Assembly (NCBI GenBank): GCA_028583405.1
Contig: JAPTMU010000117.1
Coordinates: 253,001-317,000, forward strand
DNA from: Pogonophryne albipinna
Lineage: Eukaryota; Chordata; Actinopteri; Perciformes; Artedidraconidae
Direction of reading: 5' to 3'
Length of the DNA stretch: 64,000 bases
Shown here in pieces: positions 13,042 to 25,300 of this stretch. Under the pieces are notes generated by a model that did no database searches, had not been told where the DNA came from, and saw only the letters and a list, made by a program, of their open reading frames with translations. Both the position numbers and the translations under genes were made by a program. Within the stretch, counting starts at the first letter, position 1, and each line of letters begins with the position of its first letter.

Positions 13042-13256
13042 CTTGATCAGTTGTGATAAGGACCCAAACTGGTGAAGCTTTATTTATTGTGTCTCGCCCC
13101 AAATGTACAGTTGGGCTAGAGTGTGAAAAAAAAAATTGGTTCAAGCAAAACATAATGCGGGAATGTGAGAGCAGACAGGTGTCCTGCATGAATTTATCAA
13201 CAATGTTGCAACCTTGTTGAATGGCAGGGGCAGAAACACAAAGGTCTCACAGTCTC

Positions 13257-13373
<117 letters not shown>

Positions 13374-13637
13374 GTCTACACTTTTGTTAGCCCCGGGTCA
13401 TCCTGTATGTAATATAAATGTGTGGGGGGGGTACAGTGGGTGGTCATTGTGTTCTGATATATGTTCTTCATAGAAAATGAGCCAAGGCCATTGAGTGTGT
13501 GTTTGAAAAGCAAATTTATCATATCATTTTTCTTTAGCTAAATAATGAAAACAGGTCCCACAGACCCGAACACCATACAAGGGTTAAACACATTTTCTGT
13601 TGTTGCTTTCAGTGGTATAAACATACATATATTTGAC

Positions 13638-13800
13638 TTAAAGAGTCCCTATTATACTTTTTGGGGGTTTCACTAGTGTGTTATATAGGTTTTAGTGCAT
13701 GTAAATGGTCTAATAATGGTCTAATAGTTTTGTTCCGTTTCATATATTCTCTGTCTCTCTAATGCAGGATATTGTGTGTTTTTCAAGTCACATGGTCGAG
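13638..13800. mobile_element. Terminal fragment of a TTAA MITE
   Basis: It starts at TTAA with AGAGTCCCTATTATAC. It shares AATGGTCT and ACATGTAAATGGTC-type motifs with the right end of the 2,877-5,824 element (inverse) and the ATATATTCTCTGTCTCTCTAATGCA motif with its left flank. The other end is not seen; the gypsy remnant follows. Confidence 0.5.
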
Positions 13801-13924
13801 GAAATGCTACAAACAGAGGTTGTGTTGTTGCACATTCGTTTTTTTTAACATTTTTACAGGAACAGTGTGTGTGTGTGAAATTGAACGAAAGGGGGAGGAG
13901 GCTATCAAAGAGGGGGGCCATCGC

Positions 13925-16712
13925 AGGTGTTCTTCAACCTGTCGAAGCTGTACAGACAGCCTGCAGCCACTACAGATCAGCCGGGGAAGACTGTCATTGG
14001 TCCCACGGTCCCAAAGCACCTGCAACAGCTCTACGCCCAGAGCTCTACTGAGCTGAAAGCTGAAGAGCAGCTCCAGCTTGCAAAGCTACTGCACACATAT
14101 GAAAGTGTGTTCTCTACTGGCCCTGATGACCTCGGCCGCACTAGCCTGGTGCAGCATGACATCCTAACCAGGTCAGGTGCCCCAGTCAAGCAAACGCCTC
14201 AGAGAAGCAAGAAAGTGCCAACCAGCAGATACAACAGAGCCTGGAGGTAGGACTGGCCCGCCGCAGTAACAGCAGCTGGGTGTCACCTTTAGCTATGGTG
14301 CGCAAAAAGGACGGCACCTACCGCCTCTGCATAGACTATAGAGCCCTAAATGACAGCACTACCACCTCCGTGGCTGAGCCTCTCCACGCCCTGATAAAGA
14401 AGTATGCCCGTTTTCACTGGAGTGAAGAATGCCAGGAATCATTCAACAAGCTCAAGCGTCTGCTAACCACAGCACCAGTTTTGGGTTATCCACTCGACCA
14501 AGGCAGCATGATACTGGACAGATGCAAGTGATGTGGGCATTGGCGCTGTCCTCAGGTTCAGCAGGGCAGAGAGCTTGTGCTGGCCTATGGGAGTCGCAAA
14601 CTATCCAAAACTGAACAGAATTACTGCACTAAACGCAACCCAGTCTCGCGGCATTTCGTGTTATAGTCACGACATTTAATCTATTGATTCGTGTTCACCA
14701 ACACGATTTTCCCCTTCTTTTCGTGTCACACAGAACGATTTTAAAAGCAATGTATTTCTATTGGTAGTGTGTTTCGTGCCTGCAACACGTCTTTTTGTCC
14801 GTTCAGGTCTTGGAAGACCGGAAGCTGTGTCTTCCAACCACCTGACAGCTTGCCAGGTGGTTGGAGAGACTGGGTGAATACAACTTTGAGATTGTTCATC
14901 GGCCTGGCCGGCTACACAGCAACGCAGACAGCCTCTCAAGGAGGCCCTGCCGCGAGTCTTGTCCATGTAAGCTGCCATGCCCCTCCCCTCAGCCAGTGAG
15001 CTTTAGTGATCAGGCGGTGCAGTGCCAGTTGGACTCTGACATCAACCAGGCGATGGTGAGTCCAGTGGGGGTAGAGAGACCCTCAGCTTCCAGAGCAGTG
15101 AGTCCAGAGAAGCTTCACCTGCTGAGGTTGACAATGTAAATTCTGGAATAATCTACCGGACTACGACCAACAACACTACTGGGCTGTTGCAGGCTCAGGA
15201 TGCTGATCCAGACATGCAGCCCAGCTACAAAAACATATTGGAACCAGTGGAAGCGTCTCTACTTCAAAGAAGGAATTCTGGTTAGGCGGTTCTACTGCCT
15301 AGATGACACACAGTTTTATCCACAAGTGGTGCTGCCTCGAGTCTTCCGCCCTGATGTCATGAAACAAATGCATGACGGCCAAATAGGTGGACATTTTGGT
15401 GTGGAGCGCACAGTGGCCCGGCTGCAGACCCGATACTTCTGGTACAGAATGAGAGAAGACGTTGCCCTCTGGTGCCCACCTGTACCAGCTGCACATCCAA
15501 AGCCAGGCCCCGTAAGACACCACAAGCTCCAATGGGCACTGTCAGGGTAGGAGCCCCCATGGAGCGCATCGCCTTGGACATCATGGGGCCCCTGAACGAG
15601 ACAGATCGCAAAAACTGTTATGTGTTTGTGGTACAGGACTATTTTACCAAGTGGGTGGAAGCTTACCCCCTTCCCAACCAGCAGGCTGTACCTGTGGCTG
15701 AAGTGCTGGTTTCAGGGTGGGTGTGTCGTTATGGAGCACCACAGACGCTGCACGGTGATCAAGGCCGAAACTTGGAATCCGAAGTGTTTCAGGAAATGTG
15801 TAAGCTGTTTGGCATTGAGAAAACACGCACAACACCTTTCAGACCTCAATCTGATGGCCCAGTCGAAAGATTTAATGCCACACTACAAAAGATACTGGTC
15901 ACAACAGCTGAGCGCTGCCACTGGGACTGGGACCTCATGATCCCCTATGCTGTTATGGCTTACAGAGCAACCAAGCAGAGTTCAACTGGTTTCACCCCCA
16001 ACTTCATGATGTTTGGCCGGGAAGTGAGCGAGCCGGTGGACCTGGTAGCTGGTCTACCCCAAGACTCTGGCACACTCCCTTCAGCCCCTGAATATGTCCA
16101 GCAGACCCGACAACGCCTGGAGCTGGAGAGGCCCTTGGTGAGTCTGTAAAACGTAGAGACAATACGAAAGAAAAACTGCTGTCGCACACAGTACCATATT
16201 GGTGATGGTGTGTGGTACCTGATTAAAGGAACACGGAGAGACAAAAACAAAGTCAGGAGGTTTCTCCCGTCGTACGAAGGACCATACTTCATTCTAGGAC
16301 ACTTGGATGATCTGGTGTATCGCATCCAGAAAGGTCCAAAGACTAAAGTGAAAGAAGTTCACCATGATCAGCTGAAACACTACCGCTGCCGTGATCCACT
16401 GGACAACGCCTGGGCTGTGGAGCACGCCCCGAGATGGACACCTACGGAGGTTTCGGGCCCTGCCTTGGACATGGATCCTACAGATCCTACCCTGGGTCTA
16501 TCTCAACTGTTCACCGACACTGACACCGCAGCTGAGGAAGGCTCCAGCTTCCAGGAGTGGACACTGCCCTTTCAGTCCCCTCCACTCCTCCGGACTCTTC
16601 TGCCCCTGAGGACATTCAGGTTAGTGGGGGTGGTGTGGCAGAGCAGCACCATCGGAGCCATCATGTTCCTGGGCCACGGACGGGCCGCAATAGAGTATGG
16701 TATGGTATGGTG
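13925..16712 (+). pseudogene. Ty3/gypsy retrotransposon pol remnant
   Basis: Several plus-strand frames, in pol order, show a broken Ty3/gypsy polyprotein. 13,950-14,250: linker ahead of reverse transcriptase. 14,280-14,350: start of RT with VRKKDGTYRLCIDYRALND. 14,375-14,510: an RNase H-side segment (FHWSEECQESFNKLK). 14,860-14,950: the RNase H-integrase linker (FEIVHRPGRLHSNADSLSR). 15,350-15,480: integrase zinc region (GGHFGVERTVARLQTRYFW). 15,556-16,140: integrase core with DIMGPL, HGDQGRN and PVERFNATLQ. 16,210-16,380: GPY/F-type tail (SYEGPYFI). The polymerase centre with the YxDD box is deleted between RALND and SVAEP, gag and protease are absent, and stops and frameshifts separate the parts. 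It is inactive. Confidence 0.88.
14641..14805. mobile_element. Short unclassified insertion inside the gypsy remnant
   Basis: Between two gypsy segments lies a block beginning CAGTCTCGCGGCATTTCGTG and containing ACGACATTTAATC, ACACGATTTTCCCC and TTTCGTGCCTGCAACACG. It has no homology to pol and carries repeated TTTCGTG motifs. I take it for a short non-autonomous element. Ends are not exact; a gypsy-like segment near 14,836-14,872 also appears locally duplicated. Confidence 0.45.
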
Positions 16713-16984
16713 AGTGGGTGAGGAAATAAGCCCCACAGTTAAAGGACTGTTCATGCACCGTTATGTTGTTTACTAATGTTCAAGCTAAATGTTATTGTTT
16801 CATATGTTCATACATAAAAAGAAAAAAAATACTTGAGGAGAGCAGGTTGATAACCATATGGGACTAAAGTTATATTTCTGTCTTTGATATTTCCATTTAA
16901 AGTTGTCATTTTAATGGAGAATTTAAGTTTTGAATGCCTTCTGACTGCTATTTTAGAGCTCAGCTATTAATGCCCTTTTCAGGG

Positions 16985-17592
16985 TTTCCTTATGCTCCAT
17001 AGTCTGACTACTGCAATAGCATCCTCTACGCACGGCATACCATCCAACCTCCTGAATAAACTCCAACATATCCAGAACTCTGCTGCCCGCCTCCTCACCC
17101 ACACCCGCTCCCGAGACCACATCACTCCCGTCCTCCAGAACCTCCACTGGCTCCCCGTCCGTCAAAGAATCGACTTCAAAGTCCTCCTCATTACTCACAA
17201 AGCCCTCAACAACCAGGCCCCCCCCCCCCCTACCTCACAGACCTGCTGCACCACCACACCCCTTCCCGCTGCCTCCGCTCATCAGAAGCCAACCTCCTAT
17301 CCATCCCCACCCACATCAATCACCGGACCTGGGGGGACAGAGCTTTCTCCGTCGCTGCCCCCTCCCTCTGGAACTCACTCCCACAACCCATCAGAGACTG
17401 CACTGACCTCACCACCTTCAAAAACTCACCTCTTCAATCTGGCTTTTAATGTGTGATTATTTTTGTATTATTTGACTTTAACTTTAACTATATATTTATT
17501 TGTTGTTCCTTTCTTTTCTTTTCACTATATCTGTAAAGCGTCTTTGAGCACCTGTAAAAGCGCTAACAAATTAAATCTATTATTATTATTAT
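16985..17592 (+). mobile_element. LINE 3' fragment, L2/Rex1-like
   Basis: The frame contains the typical end of L2-type LINE ORF2: IPSNLLNKLQHIQNSAARLL, then SRDHITPVLQNLHWLPVRQR and FKVLLITHKALN. It ends in a short (ATT)n tail at 17,576-17,592, as these LINEs do. Only the region after the reverse transcriptase is kept; it is 5' truncated. A C-run at 17,219-17,230 shifts the frame. Confidence 0.8.
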
Positions 17593-17885
17593 AATCTATT
17601 ATAGTGATATGTGCACACAAAGACTGCTATATAACTGCATATCTGCACTGAAATGTTGTACCCTTTTTCTATCGCTCACTTGTAAATGGATTTAATGCAA
17701 ATGTGGATGTTTATCGGTATGCATTTTAGGCAAGGGTCATGTAATTTACTGTGCTGGATTAGAATTGTGTGCAATTGCCATCCAGAGTGGGGGTAGTGTT
17801 ATGATATTAGGGTCATGCAGAGTGAGATCGCTATCCCTTTAAGAGAGAGAGAGAGAGAGGGGTGTGGCGCGTGCATGTGTGTGGG
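17593..17885. other. Possible LTR-like segment, interrupted by the hAT element
   Basis: 17,790-17,885 (GGGGGTAGTGTTATG, then a (GA)n run) together with 20,686-20,890 (containing AATAAAGCCCCGCCCC) could be one ancestral sequence, perhaps the LTR of the gypsy remnant, split by the hAT insertion. No second LTR was found, so this is only a suggestion. Confidence 0.25.
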
Positions 17886-20685
17886 CAGGCCCGGTTCCAG
17901 AACAAAATGACTGAGGGTGCATCTGAGATTAGAGAGGGTGCAGTGGTAAAGTGCTATTTTTATAAGTGGTGAGTGGACCTAACATCCTCCAGGGGGGTCT
18001 TCACCTCCTCTAGGGGGGGTCCTTACCTCCTCTAGGGGGGGTCCTCATCTCCTCTAGGGGGTCCGGGGGCATGCTCCCCCGGGAAGATTTTTTTTAAATA
18101 TTGAAGTTAAAAGCATCAATCTGGTGCACTTTGAGAGCAAAATGAAGAGATCTATGGATACATCTCAACACCCAGATGAAACAGAACTGTAAACAGATTT
18201 ACTTTTTCTTTATGGATATTTTACAAATCACTCCCCTTTTAAACAATTCTTGTTTTACTGTCATATAGTATTTCATTATTAGTGAGTGAGTTACTCAGAT
18301 GAGTACCATTTAATTTAGTATTATTAAAACCATGTACATCATCACCTTGGTCCCATCATATACTCTGGGAAGAGAATTGACTGTGCTTGAAAACTGGTAT
18401 CACATCATGATGTGAAGATGGCTTTGTGACGTGGAGAACATTTCAGCTGCAACATTAGCTTGTTGATAAGCTTGGGATACGAGATAAGATTTTGATATGT
18501 GTGAGGTGTAAAACAGAACAGTATTCTATACTAAAAAAAAACACTTTTGACTAGAGTGCAACACAACCCACTTTTTAATAACATGTGGCAGAAGATTTGA
18601 ACTAGATTTGAGAGGTATTTTTTAAATTCTCATTCACATTGTAACGTAGCAGCCATTTTCTTAAAAGATCTCATGTTGTCCGATTTTTCTTGTAGGAGCT
18701 TCAAAGATAGTGGCACACTGGAACCACCAGGGAGCACAGGATCCTTATTGGACAGAGTCAGAGGTCAAAGGTTAAACCCATAATAAATTGTACATAATTA
18801 GATTTTCAATAGATAAACTCAGTACAATAGTATTACTTACATTAGCCAACAACTTCAACAGCTTAAATAATCATGTAAAAATAAATATATAATTGATACA
18901 ATAAAATAACTAAAGTGATACAACAATATTTCTTACCCTCAGAAGAGCTGTAGCCTCCTGGAAGCTGTGTTGAATCTTCTCAGCAGTCTCTCCTTCCACT
19001 CTCCAGTGAACTTTTTGGTAAGGTCCTTCTCAACAGCGATCTGGATGAGACAGGCTTTTCTTTTGTGCAGCATGCTCCTTCTGTGTTCACTGAACACATT
19101 TTTCAGAGTTGAGAAGGAATTTTCACATGTTGCAGTTGATGCACCGAAGGTTAAGCTGAGCTTCAGTGTTTCTAACACAGTAGGCATGGCTGCCAGAGGC
19201 TCGCAGTATCTTCTCAAAAATGTCCTGTGTTGTCCAGTTTTTGTCTGATTGGGACATTTCCTCCTGCAGAAACTGCCTTGCCACAGCAAACTCAGCTTCC
19301 TTCATCTATGTCCCTGTTAAGTCAAGCAGTGGTCTCACTTTATTTGCATCCAGGAAATATTCACTCCCTGGGTGTAAGGTGCACAGGGCCTCTACTAGTT
19401 TGCTGTTTCTTTCACCAAATCTAGCTGTCATTTCTCCCACTACAGAATCCAGAGTACTGAAATACAGTATTTTACACTCTGTCTTTTCTCCCAATCCTTC
19501 CGGACGGTGACCAACTGTGGTGTCTACCACATAGTCTCTCAAGTGAGACATTACTCTGCCTCGTTTCTTCGGAGGGGCTGCTGCAAGAGGTTCTATGGTC
19601 TCTCTGTCTTTTGTGAATTTCTCCCAAAGTGTGTCAAACTGACTGTCACATCTCAATTCCTCCACACAAACCAGGGCACTTTGGACCAGTCTGACACCAG
19701 TGTAGAGCTCAGTGGATTTAGCTTGGAGTGCAGTGTTGGGAGGATCCAGCAAACTCAATATTTGATACATCATGCAGGCAATGAACTGGAAGCTGGGCTG
19801 GGTAATGGCCTTCAAAATCCCTGTGGACTCGATTCGCACCTCTGCAGCACTGGTTTGGTTGTCTTCAATCTCACGAAGCAGGTGGACAATGTGCTCAAGG
19901 GATTTCATGATCACTGTCACTGTGGCCAGGTGGCCTGTCCACCGTTGATCAAGCAAACGCTTCAACTTCTCTCCTGTGTAGACTGCAGCCACTGTAGGTT
20001 TCCTGAAGAACTTGTAGAGAGAGTTGCATACACTAAAAAAGTTCTCCAAAGTGTTGTCAGATGACATGGCATGCACTACTACTAGATGCAACTGGTGATT
20101 AAAACAGTGCACATACGGCACCTCTCTCTTTAATTCTTCCTGCAGGATTTTCTGCATCCCTCCATGTACTCCAGACATGACATTTGCCCCATCGTCGGGC
20201 GGGAGGACGTTAGTATCCTCGACAGTGGCCGCGGCGGGCAACGTAATAATGTCCCCATGATCTGAACTGTTAGATGCAGTGTTACTGCTGGCGATTAGGG
20301 CTGGTTGTTTTAACCATTTTCTGATGTCCATGATCATTGACTGGTGCTGCGTAAGCAAGCACCTTGCAGATGAGATGACGAACGCGCAGCGGCACAGGTC
20401 ACGCGTACCTGACATAATAACGTTACTTACCGTTTAAATTGACCAAATAAATGCAGCAGACAATGTTATTTAACCACAATTACAATTTATTTTATTTCAA
20501 CTATATTCTTCTTCTTATTACTATTATTATTATTATTATTATTAATGTAATATTTTTCACTTTTATCTTTTTTTTCACTTTAATTATTATTATTTTTTTT
20601 CACTTTTCATTTTTCAAATGAGGGTGCATAACGACTCAACTGAGGGTGCAATGCACCCTTATGCACCCCCGTAGAACCGGGCCTG
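17886..20685 (-). mobile_element. hAT DNA transposon with recognisable termini
   Basis: 2,800 bp. The left end CAGGCCCGGTTCCAGAAC and right end GTAGAACCGGGCCTG are inverted repeats. GAGGGTGCA motifs repeat just inside both ends, and a CTCCTCTAGGGGG motif repeats three to four times at 17,990-18,062. The flanks TGTGTGGG and TGTGGCCC are only a partial 8-bp match. The minus strand carries a damaged transposase (18,939-20,415). Confidence 0.85.
18939..20415 (-). pseudogene. hAT transposase, disrupted (ZMYM1-like/TTF-type group)
   Basis: A 369-codon frame (20,415-19,306) holds DDGANVMSGVHGG, HCFNHQLHLVVVHA and QRWTGHLATV, which are hAT RNase H-fold landmarks. A second segment down to 18,939 holds the C-terminal hAT dimerisation region (FGASTATCENSFSTLKNVF). 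Between them are an in-frame TAG near 19,307 and a frame change near 19,205. The start region (IRKWLKQP) runs almost directly into the RNase H fold, so the usual TTF/BED-like zinc finger part is missing. Catalysis is therefore unlikely. Family placement is by recognition of motifs. Confidence 0.8.
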
Positions 20686-20894
20686 TGTGGCCCCCACCCT
20701 TCTTTCACATAATGGTATGATCCTAGTGTGTCCTCGCATATGATTGGCCGCATGGTGGCTCAGCTAAATAAAGCCCCGCCCCTGCCTGCATGGATTCACA
20801 GCAAGAGTAGTTGCGGCTGAAGATTCTGCTCTCCCCGACGGGAGGCTGCTCTTCTAGCGGCAGCTCGCGATCGGCGTGTTGGAGACCTCTGAAT

Positions 20895-21065
20895 TAAATG
20901 ATCAAGTCACCTCAAGTCAGAAGGCTCAAGTCCAAGTCAAGTCCCGAGTCATTGGTGTTCAAGTCCAAGTCGAGTCGCAAGTGTTTTGTGATTTTGTCAA
21001 GTCGAGTCTCAAGTCATCAAATTGGTGACTCGAGTCCAAGTCATGTGACTCGAGTCCACACCTCT
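20895..21065. mobile_element. Half of a hAT MITE (CAGAGGTGTGGACTCGAG type)
   Basis: The sequence is made of CAAGTC/GAGTCCAAGTC motifs and ends GACTCGAGTCCACACCTCTG, which is the end of a very common fish MITE. The opposite end is missing. It abuts the inverted 57-bp array directly, so the junction probably marks a rearrangement. Confidence 0.75.
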
Positions 21066-21542
21066 GCTACATACTGATATACACCTGAACATCAGCAGGA
21101 GAGAACTCTTTAAAGTAGAGACACTACATACTGATATACACCTGAACATCAGCAGGAGAGAACTCTTTAAAGTAGAGACACTACATACTGATATACACCT
21201 GAACATCAGCAGGAGAGGACTCTTTAAAGTAGAGACACTACATACTGATATACACCTGAACATCAGCAGGAGAGGACTCTTTAAAGTAGAGACACTACAT
21301 ACTGATATACACCTGAACATCAGCAGGAGAGGACTCTTTAAAGTAGAGACACTACATACTGATATACACCTGAACATCAGCAGGAGAGGACTCTTTAAAG
21401 TAGAGACACTACATACTGATATACACCTGAACATCAGCAGGAGAGGACTCTTTAAAGTAGAGACACTACATACTGATATACACCTGAACATCAGCTGGAG
21501 AGGACTCTTTAAAGTAGAGACACTACATACTGATATACACCT
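21066..21542 (-). repeat. Second 57-bp array, inverted, about 8 copies
   Basis: The unit is the reverse complement of that at 2,877-5,440, with almost no variants (AGAGAACTC versus AGAGGACTC, CAGCTGG versus CAGCAGG). It lies between the broken hAT MITE and the start of duplication unit A, whose first bases CCTGTCCTTTGTTTCC are also the first bases of unit B. Confidence 0.92.
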
Positions 21543-21979
21543 GTCCTTTGTTTCCAATTTTGTTATGTATGATTATACATTTCACATTTACACCAATTAA
21601 AAAATATCCACTAGTTTTTCATTTATTATTCTGCATTATAAATGATTGCAGTTGAAATGCAATGGGTGTTTGAATCCCTGTGATATTTGTGGAAATAAAA
21701 TAACAATAAATAACAATAAAATAAAAAGCAAATGCAGAAAAGTGCTAGGACTTTTTTTAAACATGTAAATCAAATATTTCTATAATACAGAACAATTAAG
21801 TTGTATTCTTATTTATTTATAGTAGGAAAAAACTCACAAAATGCACTAAATCAACATTCACTGTCATTCCATGAGATCTCATTTCCTTAACTTTCACTCC
21901 AACCGTCATGTTGATATAGCCCCGCCTACTTTGTACGCCTACGCCTGCTTATAGGTTGTCTCTCATGTCCGTCACTCCT

Positions 21980-22118
21980 TTCAGCCAATCAAATGAGAAG
22001 AGGCGGGACATGACGCACCTTGGGGTATTAAATAAAGGCACGCTGCGTTGACTGTGTTAATCCTGTTGTGTTTTCTGTTTGATAGCAGCAAGGATTAAAG
22101 TCGTCAAAAGATATCCAG
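21980..22118 (+). promoter_or_regulatory. Promoter and untranslated exon 1 of tetraspanin A
   Basis: A CCAAT box (CAGCCAATCAAATG) near 21,981, a GC-type GAGGCGGGAC, and a TATA-like TATTAAATAAAGG at 22,026 precede a short untranslated exon ending ATATCCAG|GTATTT (22,118). The same elements at the same spacing occur in unit B at 38,940-39,078. The transcription start is inferred. Confidence 0.6.
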
Positions 22119-22367
22119 GTATTTATAACATTTTAAAGCTTATGTTGTTTTTTTGGCTGCATTACTTTGATATATTAACAGGAAGAAGCAATGATTTAAA
22201 CGTATTAAAACTGGTGTAATATGGCATTTACACGTAAAATATAACACAAAGTGGTTGTTATTTATATGTGTGTATTTGTTTAATAGGTAGAAGCTTGCGT
22301 TGGAAAAGGTTTGCATAAGTCAGGAAATAATTTGTTTTTTTCTTATATTTACAGTAAAATAAGCATC

Positions 22368-25300
22368 ATGGATGATTGTGGCCGTCTCTGCAAATACACG
22401 CTGTTTATTTTAAACCTCATCTTTGCAGTAAGTGTGTTAAAAATGATGATCCTTCCTATTTTAATTCTTCACTTTTTTTTTTACTTTATTGTGTTCTGAA
22501 GTTTTAAAGCTGTGCAAAACTAATGGTTGTAGGTTTTTCTGAATGTGTTAGGAAGGTAACATCACTTGGAGTTCATCTCAATTGAATATTTCACCTCCTC
22601 CTTTCCCTCACTCGCGTCCCTTCCTTCCGTCTTAGCTCCGCCAGATGCAAGCGAGAGACACGAGGAAGAGACGCGAGGACAGAGGAGTCCTCAGGTATTA
22701 ATTGGGATGTCCTCGTTCACTCCAGCGTCACCATGAACCACGCCCTTTACTTCTGGTGCGCACAGTTTTATCACCTGTCACTGCACTTCCCTCCACATAA
22801 ATCCCTTCAAACCTGATTTAGTTTGAAATGATTTCGTCCATCTCTTTTATTATAGTTTTCTATGTAATATTTTCGGTCCCGTATTTGTTTTTCCAGGTAT
22901 AACATTTCATTTAAGTTATAATTATAATCACAACAATAATAATAATTGATGGATTCATTTCATTATGGTAGGCTATTTGAACTTGTTTCAGATCAACTTT
23001 TGTATTGGATGTTGTTATTTAATTTGTCCTACAGAAGAGAGACACAAATCACTAAAATATGTATTAGTTATGCTACCCGTATTTGTATATATCCTAAATG
23101 TTTGACTTTCTGTGGGTGTACCACACATGCATCAAAAACCACAAGTAAGAACTGTAAGTTATTCTTTTATAATCAAACATTATTATTGAATTTGTAAGTA
23201 TATTTCACACACTTTAATGTTTTTATAGAGTATGATATGATCTCTAATATATTTTACTCTTAATGAAGCACTGTAGGAGTCGAGGAGGGACATTGAGATG
23301 AACCTTTGGACTCAAATGCACGAGTTCGCTGTTCGAAAGGTCTTTACTTAAAGGTCACCTATCATGCTATTTTTAGGCAATAGCATAGGTCTCAGATAAT
23401 ATATAGAAATATATAAAAAACATGTCTATGAAGTGTTTTGCTCAAAATACCAAACAGGTCACCCATTATAGCCATGCCTCATATCCCTCTATTTCACTTC
23501 CTGTTTCAAAAGTGCTGGTTCTGGGTATAAAGCTTTAAAAAAACAATGTATATCATCGCCATATCATGTTCCAAACCACTTCAAGGATTATTTCTTAAAC
23601 AGTATGAAGCTCAAATACTTTTTCTCTCTCAGGTTTACCACAAGGTGAGTTCTTTTTTATTTCCTGCTTCTTCACACACATGCTCTCTCCAGTACAGGTT
23701 AGCTCTGAGTGTTAGCGATGCTTGCTAATGTAAACAAAGACTATATTACGTCCAAAACAGTCGGGCATTGTTTCTGATAGCAACGTTTCTGATAGTGGCG
23801 AGGGTCTGCAGCATTGCCGATATGACGTCAAATCGGACGCAAATCTGGATCAGCTCCGTTGTTCCCCCGTTTTTAGAGATTTGGGTACGGAGGAAAAGAG
23901 AGAGGGTTTTATTTTCTGACGCTGCGTGAGTTCCCTGACGCACCAGGGACACATGTTGATGTATACAAGACATCAAAAACTGCATTTTGCATGATAGGTC
24001 CCCTTTAAGATAAAGATAAATTACAAAAAAAACCACTCATGACGTAAAAAAGCAAACTGCAAACATGGGAACAAATAAACTCGACTGAATACTAGCAACA
24101 AAAGTCTCTTGGCGTGAGAAGCTGGCTCTCTTGTTGACACAAGGCACAAGACGAACTGGCACAGGATAAAGGGAGACGAGGACTATATATAAACGAGGTA
24201 ATGGGACACGGGTGGCCACAATCAAGGGAGGGGCTGACAACCACACGGGGAGGAAGACACACAAGGGCAGGAGAGCTCTGAAACGAGAGAGAAAGGTAAG
24301 TACAAAATAGATCAGGAAGTGCAGTGAAAGGACTAGACAGGTGAACAAAGAGACTTGATAAACATAAATCAAACATGAAACAAATAACATGAACCTGATT
24401 AACTAAACATGACATAAATTAGCAGACATGACGGGATGTTACAGAATGTCGTGTTAAAGTTGTTGGTGTGGTTAATATATTTAAAGATAAAATGTTGCCT
24501 TGTGGTTGTGAGTATTTTGTGGTTTGACAGGTGTTAGTGTGCCTCTACGTCCCTGCTGGTTTCATTCTGCACTTTTACATGACACCTTTTATACCACACA
24601 GCGTGAACTAACCTGGAAATACAGCAGCGGCCGAAACCATAAATCTGAATGTGAAACCGTGTGAAGCTTTGTGTCTGATGCACATTCACACTGTGGTTGT
24701 TCTTTGTGTTTTTCTGTGGTTGTGCAGCTGGTGGGGTTTGTGTTCCTGGGTCTGGGCCTGTGGCTGAGGTTCAGCGATAGCACCAGAGCTTTCTTTGAAA
24801 TTGAGGAATTCAACTCAAGCGCATTCGTTATTGGTCAGTACATATGTGGCATGATTTCTCCAGAATAAACATATTGTCTGTCTGAAACATATTTAATCAC
24901 AGATCTTTATATATTTTTTAAAGCGGTGACTGTCCTGATTATCACGGGCTTGGTGATGCTGATCGTCGTCGTGTTTGGATTTTACGGCGCCTGCAACGAG
25001 AAACGATGCGCTCTGCTAACGGTGAGACTTCTTAACACAGTGACTTCTGTGTACACAGCCATTTCATGTGATTGCAAAAGCCTGCCTTACACAACTGGCT
25101 TACTGTAACTAGTGCAGAACTCACTTTTTGATATGGTGTTTCCTTTGTCTAATATGCAAACATAACAACCTGAAAAGGAGCATTATGTTCTCAGTTTCCT
25201 ATTGAGAAAGTTCCACATGCGAGCGAGGAACGGAGAATGTATAAATATCCTTCAGTTTCTCAAGAAGTCGGCTGGGTTTACTAACGGCTTCCTCTCTGTG

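Noticed and set aside
19507..20064. 185-codon plus-strand frame with many cysteines.
   Set aside because: Antisense to the hAT transposase remnant.
17878..20693. Perfect 8-bp target duplication of the hAT element.
   Set aside because: The flanks TGTGTGGG and TGTGGCCC agree only partly; I report the element on its inverted ends and transposase, not on the duplication.
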